From Methanobrevibacter sp. (GTDB taxonomy: Archaea > Methanobacteriota > Methanobacteria > Methanobacteriales > Methanobacteriaceae), in NCBI GenBank assembly GCA_017652345.1, contig JAGCBE010000469.1:1-15787 (forward strand): 15,787 nucleotides of DNA. The letters run 5' to 3'. This document shows positions 12,733 through 15,787 of the stretch, in pieces. Each line of letters starts with the position of its first letter. Position 1 is the first letter of the stretch. The notes under the pieces were generated by a model. The model was not told where the DNA came from. It did not search any database and saw nothing but the letters and a program-made list of their open reading frames with translations. Position numbers and translations under genes: made by a program.

Positions 12733-13662
12733 ATGTATGTAAATAATCCTAGTTTTGGTTTAAAATTAATTGATTTTGTCGATACATTGAATAATGATAA
12801 TATTGATACAGATTTAATAAATTTTACAAAAGATTTTTTGACACCTTGTAAAAAATATTTCTATGTAAATGATGATGTACTTTTCAATAACTTTTGTGAA
12901 TTATTTGCACTTAATTTTTATTCACGTACTTTTAATTTTGATACTACATTTGAATTAAATATGAAACTTAGAAATCTTTTATTCTTGAATCAGAAAAAAT
13001 ATCAACAGATCTACAAAGCTAGTTTGTATGATATCAATCCATTGAGTACATATGAGAGAAATATAAAAGATGAAGAAAATAAAAACGGTGCTAGTGAATC
13101 AAATAATACAAGCGGAACACATACCACAAGTGAAACAAAAACAAATAGTGAAAGTACCGGTAATGGCAGCAATGATGTTGAAAATTATTATTCAGATGGT
13201 TATGAAAACAAAACAACCGTTACAATGGATTATGGAACAACAACCACAGATAATAACAAACATTTAGTTTCAAACACTCCACAATCCAATCAACCTGTTA
13301 ATGATTTGTTTACTAGTACAAAATATGTTAGTGCTGCTGAAAATGATAACAATACAAATGTAAAAAGTGGTAGAGATACAAACACATCAACAAATGAGAT
13401 AAAAGGTCATGCGTATAGTGACACAACAACAAATTATACTGATGCAACAAAAAGTGATTCTAATAATATTGGTGATACTACTACAAATGGCAATGTTAAT
13501 AATACATTTAATGATAGTAGAGAATATAAAAGAATTGAAAACGGATATACAGGGAATCAGATGGAGTTATTGGAGTTGTTTTCAAAAGTTGTTTTTGATG
13601 TTCATAAAGTAATAATTGAAGATATCGAAAATGCTAATTTATTTTCAAAATACTTTTTATAA
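12733..13662 (+). CDS. Lower collar protein, phi29 gp11 type
   Basis: A 309-residue protein (phi29 gp11 has 293) joining the connector to the tail. A helical N-terminal domain (1-110) ends in FLNQKKYQQIYKASLYDINPL. A low-complexity Ser/Thr/Asn region follows, about 117-262. Embedded in it is SNTPQSNQPVNDLFTSTKYVS (180-200), matching the DTPQ then YLTSA-like signature that I associate with lower collars. The C-terminal helix has NGYTGNQMELLELFSKVV (270-287). ATG 12733 is preferred over GTG 12724, since AAAGGACGGTGAT (12716-12728) is its ribosome site. The start of that site overlaps the connector tail, giving coupling. Confidence 0.85.
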   Translation: MYVNNPSFGLKLIDFVDTLNNDNIDTDLINFTKDFLTPCKKYFYVNDDVLFNNFCELFALNFYSRTFNFDTTFELNMKLRNLLFLNQKKYQQIYKASLYDINPLSTYERNIKDEENKNGASESNNTSGTHTTSETKTNSESTGNGSNDVENYYSDGYENKTTVTMDYGTTTTDNNKHLVSNTPQSNQPVNDLFTSTKYVSAAENDNNTNVKSGRDTNTSTNEIKGHAYSDTTTNYTDATKSDSNNIGDTTTNGNVNNTFNDSREYKRIENGYTGNQMELLELFSKVVFDVHKVIIEDIENANLFSKYFL

Positions 13663-13676
13663 GGGGGGGTGTTTTT

Positions 13677-15500
13677 ATGGCTAAAAATTGCACAGTGTGG
13701 TTGTTGTCGGATAAAACAATAAATGATACCACTTTCAAGTTTCCGGTAGTTGATTATTCAAACGTTTACTATAATAATGCTCATTCATTACAAGATACAA
13801 TAGATTATTTTTTAACATATAATCATAATATTGAGGGAACAGATACATTTACAAACATTTCAAGTATCGATTTTTCAAGATGTTATTTCAAAGTTGAAAC
13901 AAGTTTCAAAAATGCAAACACATATAATTATTGTGTTATCCATGATAACAATGAAAATAAATATTATTGTTGTTTTGTTAAATCGATTACATGGGACTCA
14001 AATTTGGTTGTTGCGACATTCAATTTTGAAATTGATATTTTTCACACTTATATAAAACAAGTTAAATTTAAAAAATGCTTTGTGGAACGTGAACATGTTG
14101 ATGATGATACATTTGGATTACATGTACTTGATGAGGGTATTGGTGTATCTGAGTATGTGGCAAAGGATTTTAGTGATTTTAACACAATAAATTATATACC
14201 GGTTGTTGCGATATCGGATACAAGTTTAATCGGACATTATGTAAATGGAACATTTACAAAAGATGTTGACGTGATTGTAAATGTTAATCAATATGAAAAA
14301 ACTATTTGTTTAGTTGCGCCTAACAACAATTCAAGTTTAGGATTAAAGGGAATGGAGTCATTTACACAATTCATTGACATGATGTATTTTCAAAATAAAG
14401 GTAATTCAATTGTATGTTGTTTTTATATGCCTAGTGAATTTTTATCAACTCATTTTGTTGAAAGAGGTTGGCAGACATTCCCCGAACAGGGCGACACATC
14501 ACCATTGGGTGCTTTGTATGTATCAAAAAATGTAACTAGTAGTGTATCACCATCAAGTGTATCAATATCAAAACCTAGTAGAACAATAAATTATGGCGGT
14601 AGATCTATTAATATTAACAATAATAAATCTTTAATATTTCCGTTTTGTTTTGGTGAAATAACAAATAACAACGGTGGAAAATTACAATTAAAATTTGAAT
14701 TATCAAACAATTCAAATAATGTTATATCATGTGCTTATTATAATTCAATGGTTCATGGCGGCAAACCTTATTTATATGCTACTAATTATGATGGACTCAC
14801 AACAAATCTAACAAAAAGTTTAACAGGACTTGAAAATGCAGATCTTCCATATATACATAATTCATATGGTGCATATATTTCAAGCCAAAGAAATGCGTTA
14901 ACTAATTCAATTGAATATATAAAAAGTGATAAAGATTTGGCAATTTTTAATAATAATATTGACACTGTACAAAAGGAAACAGGGCAGCTAATCAATATGG
15001 TATCTGATGCAACAAGTTTAAATGTGGGCGGATATATTAATTCTTTAATGGATATGGGAAATACTGAAATTGACGCAGCACAAACAGAAAACAATATTAG
15101 ATACAATTCAACCAAAGCAATTGATAGTGTTAATGCGTCACTTAGAGATGCAAAAACAAAGGGTAATACATCAAGTGGTGTAGCTTGTTGCAATTCATTA
15201 TTTAATATTGGAAAACATGGATTCACAAAATGTGTATATGTTCCACAATATGAAGAAATGAAAACGATAGATAATTATTTTTCTAAGTTTGGGTATAAAG
15301 TAAATGATTACAAAGTACCGGAATTGAAATCAAGAAGAATTTTTAATTATGTAAAATGTAGTGAAGTTAATTTAACAGCTAACATACCAACAAATCATAT
15401 TAATATCATGAAAGCAATTTTTGCACAGGGTGTCACATTGTGGCATGATTTGGAGATGATGTATACATATGATTTTGATAACAATACAATTGTTTCATAA
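13677..15500 (+). CDS. Tail knob (tail tube) protein, phi29 gp9 type
   Basis: A 607-residue protein, almost the length of phi29 gp9 (599). It would form the hexameric distal tail tube through which DNA leaves. N-terminal beta-rich segments include WLLSDKTIND and, at 116-139, the NFEIDIFHTYIKQ and FKKCFVEREH pattern characteristic of the family. The C-terminal part has DNYFSKFGYKVNDYKVPEL, NYVK and FAQGVTLWH (532-590), also typical. Residues about 400-520 are helix-forming with hydrophobic stretches (INMVSDATSLNVGGYINSLM), the position of the long loops of gp9 that plug the tube and enter the membrane. AAGGGGGGGTG precedes ATG 13677. It is the last gene. Confidence 0.9.
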   Translation: MAKNCTVWLLSDKTINDTTFKFPVVDYSNVYYNNAHSLQDTIDYFLTYNHNIEGTDTFTNISSIDFSRCYFKVETSFKNANTYNYCVIHDNNENKYYCCFVKSITWDSNLVVATFNFEIDIFHTYIKQVKFKKCFVEREHVDDDTFGLHVLDEGIGVSEYVAKDFSDFNTINYIPVVAISDTSLIGHYVNGTFTKDVDVIVNVNQYEKTICLVAPNNNSSLGLKGMESFTQFIDMMYFQNKGNSIVCCFYMPSEFLSTHFVERGWQTFPEQGDTSPLGALYVSKNVTSSVSPSSVSISKPSRTINYGGRSININNNKSLIFPFCFGEITNNNGGKLQLKFELSNNSNNVISCAYYNSMVHGGKPYLYATNYDGLTTNLTKSLTGLENADLPYIHNSYGAYISSQRNALTNSIEYIKSDKDLAIFNNNIDTVQKETGQLINMVSDATSLNVGGYINSLMDMGNTEIDAAQTENNIRYNSTKAIDSVNASLRDAKTKGNTSSGVACCNSLFNIGKHGFTKCVYVPQYEEMKTIDNYFSKFGYKVNDYKVPELKSRRIFNYVKCSEVNLTANIPTNHINIMKAIFAQGVTLWHDLEMMYTYDFDNNTIVS

Positions 15501-15505
15501 TTTAC

Positions 15506-15536
15506 AACCCCACTAAAAACAGTGGGGTTGATTTTT
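15506..15536 (+). terminator. Genome-end terminator
   Basis: Arms AACCCCACT (15506-15514) and AGTGGGGTT (15521-15529) make a perfect 9-bp stem with loop AAAAAC. GATTTTTG and then TTATTTTC follow, so rightward transcription stops just before the right ITR. The same stem in inverted orientation lies at 663-686. Confidence 0.92.
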
Positions 15537-15545
15537 GTTATTTTC

Positions 15546-15787
15546 TTGATGTATTTTAATATTTTGTAATTGGATATATAAAATCATTGATATTGATGTT
15601 TTTAATATCTGCAACAGCACATAGCAGCTCTTAGATCATGTACCGGTTCATGGCGGACGGTTTCCGTTTTATCGAACATATGTTCGTGACGTACCGGACA
15701 GATCCGGACGGTTTCGAATGTATGTTCTTGTTTTTTCGCGTGGGGAAGACGGCGGCGACGGTCTAGGTGGGTGGTAGGTTGTAATAT
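15546..15787. repeat. Right inverted terminal repeat (ITR)
   Basis: Reverse-complement copy of the left ITR, one base shorter because of an A-run difference. It contains the full palindrome CGAACATATGTTCG, which in the left copy (102-115) is interrupted by one substitution. The tandem 10-mer that is exact on the left (154-173) is degenerate here. The repeat begins 16 bases after the stem of the terminator that follows the tail gene, so no gene lies inside it. Confidence 0.96.
15778..15787. other. Right terminal replication origin
   Basis: The last ten bases, GTTGTAATAT, are the exact reverse complement of the first ten, so both 5' ends read ATATTACAAC. Symmetrical origins are expected for protein-primed initiation from both ends. 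Confidence 0.6.

Noticed and set aside
13070..13612. Two extra plus-strand open frames inside the lower collar gene
   Set aside because: They are frame-shifted readings of the repetitive ACA/AAT codons, giving Gln/Ile/Met-rich products with no own ribosome site.
14786..15226. A 146-codon open frame on the minus strand inside the tail knob gene
   Set aside because: The plus-strand protein is continuous and family-like through this region; the antisense frame has no supporting start or neighbour.
1848..15500. Alternative genetic code with TGA or TAG read as sense
   Set aside because: The polymerase, ATPase, connector and holin end at TGA and the lysin at TAG at sensible lengths, with no interrupted conserved proteins.
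1..15787. tRNA genes, CRISPR arrays, integrase, insertion sequences
   Set aside because: I looked for cloverleaf-like stems, regularly spaced repeats and recombinase motifs and saw none.

Overview
The window reads as one complete linear genome of a small phi29-like podovirus (tailed phage with protein-primed replication, the former Picovirinae type). Evidence: near-perfect inverted terminal repeats of about 243 bp that begin at base 1 of both ends; a family-B DNA polymerase of the protein-primed type followed by a terminal-protein candidate; a gp16-type packaging ATPase; and a phi29-type structural set (scaffold, major capsid protein, connector, lower collar, tail knob). The DNA is very AT-rich, start sites carry Shine-Dalgarno sequences matching the 3' end of Bacillota 16S rRNA, and TAA, TAG and TGA all end recognisable proteins at expected lengths. 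This suggests a low-GC Gram-positive host using the standard bacterial code. The host genus cannot be told from the sequence.

Layout. Bases 1-243 are the left ITR, whose outer part is GC-rich and full of short repeats. Bases 244-393 hold left-end-specific DNA and the early promoter. Bases 394-1786 hold four small early genes plus a possible leader peptide; the last resembles a single-stranded DNA-binding protein. A strong terminator-like hairpin (1805-1832) separates them from DNA polymerase (1848-4265), terminal protein (4219-4944) and packaging ATPase (4951-6198). Bases 6203-8045 hold six small unknown proteins and an NlpC/P60-type lysin. A strong terminator (8049-8082) and an intergenic region with a consensus promoter (8173-8201) open the late module: scaffold, major capsid protein, two fibre-like proteins, holin, connector, lower collar and tail knob. 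A terminator and the right ITR close the genome.

All recognised genes lie on the plus strand, unlike phi29, where early and late genes are divergent. A plausible reading is that the left promoter drives replication and packaging genes, with the internal hairpin lowering polymerase expression relative to the small early proteins, and that the central promoter drives the virion genes, with weak terminators after the capsid and holin genes shaping stoichiometry. The terminal protein would prime the polymerase at each ITR, the ATPase would package the protein-capped DNA, and the separately encoded holin and lysin would release progeny.

No tRNA, CRISPR array, integrase, insertion sequence or phi29-type packaging RNA was recognised. 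The most notable features are an ATAT terminus, a family of one-base-bulged extended Shine-Dalgarno sites, an inverted copy of the genome-end terminator placed near the left end, an inverted repeat shared by the left end and the late promoter, and two matching terminators bracketing the fibre-holin cassette.
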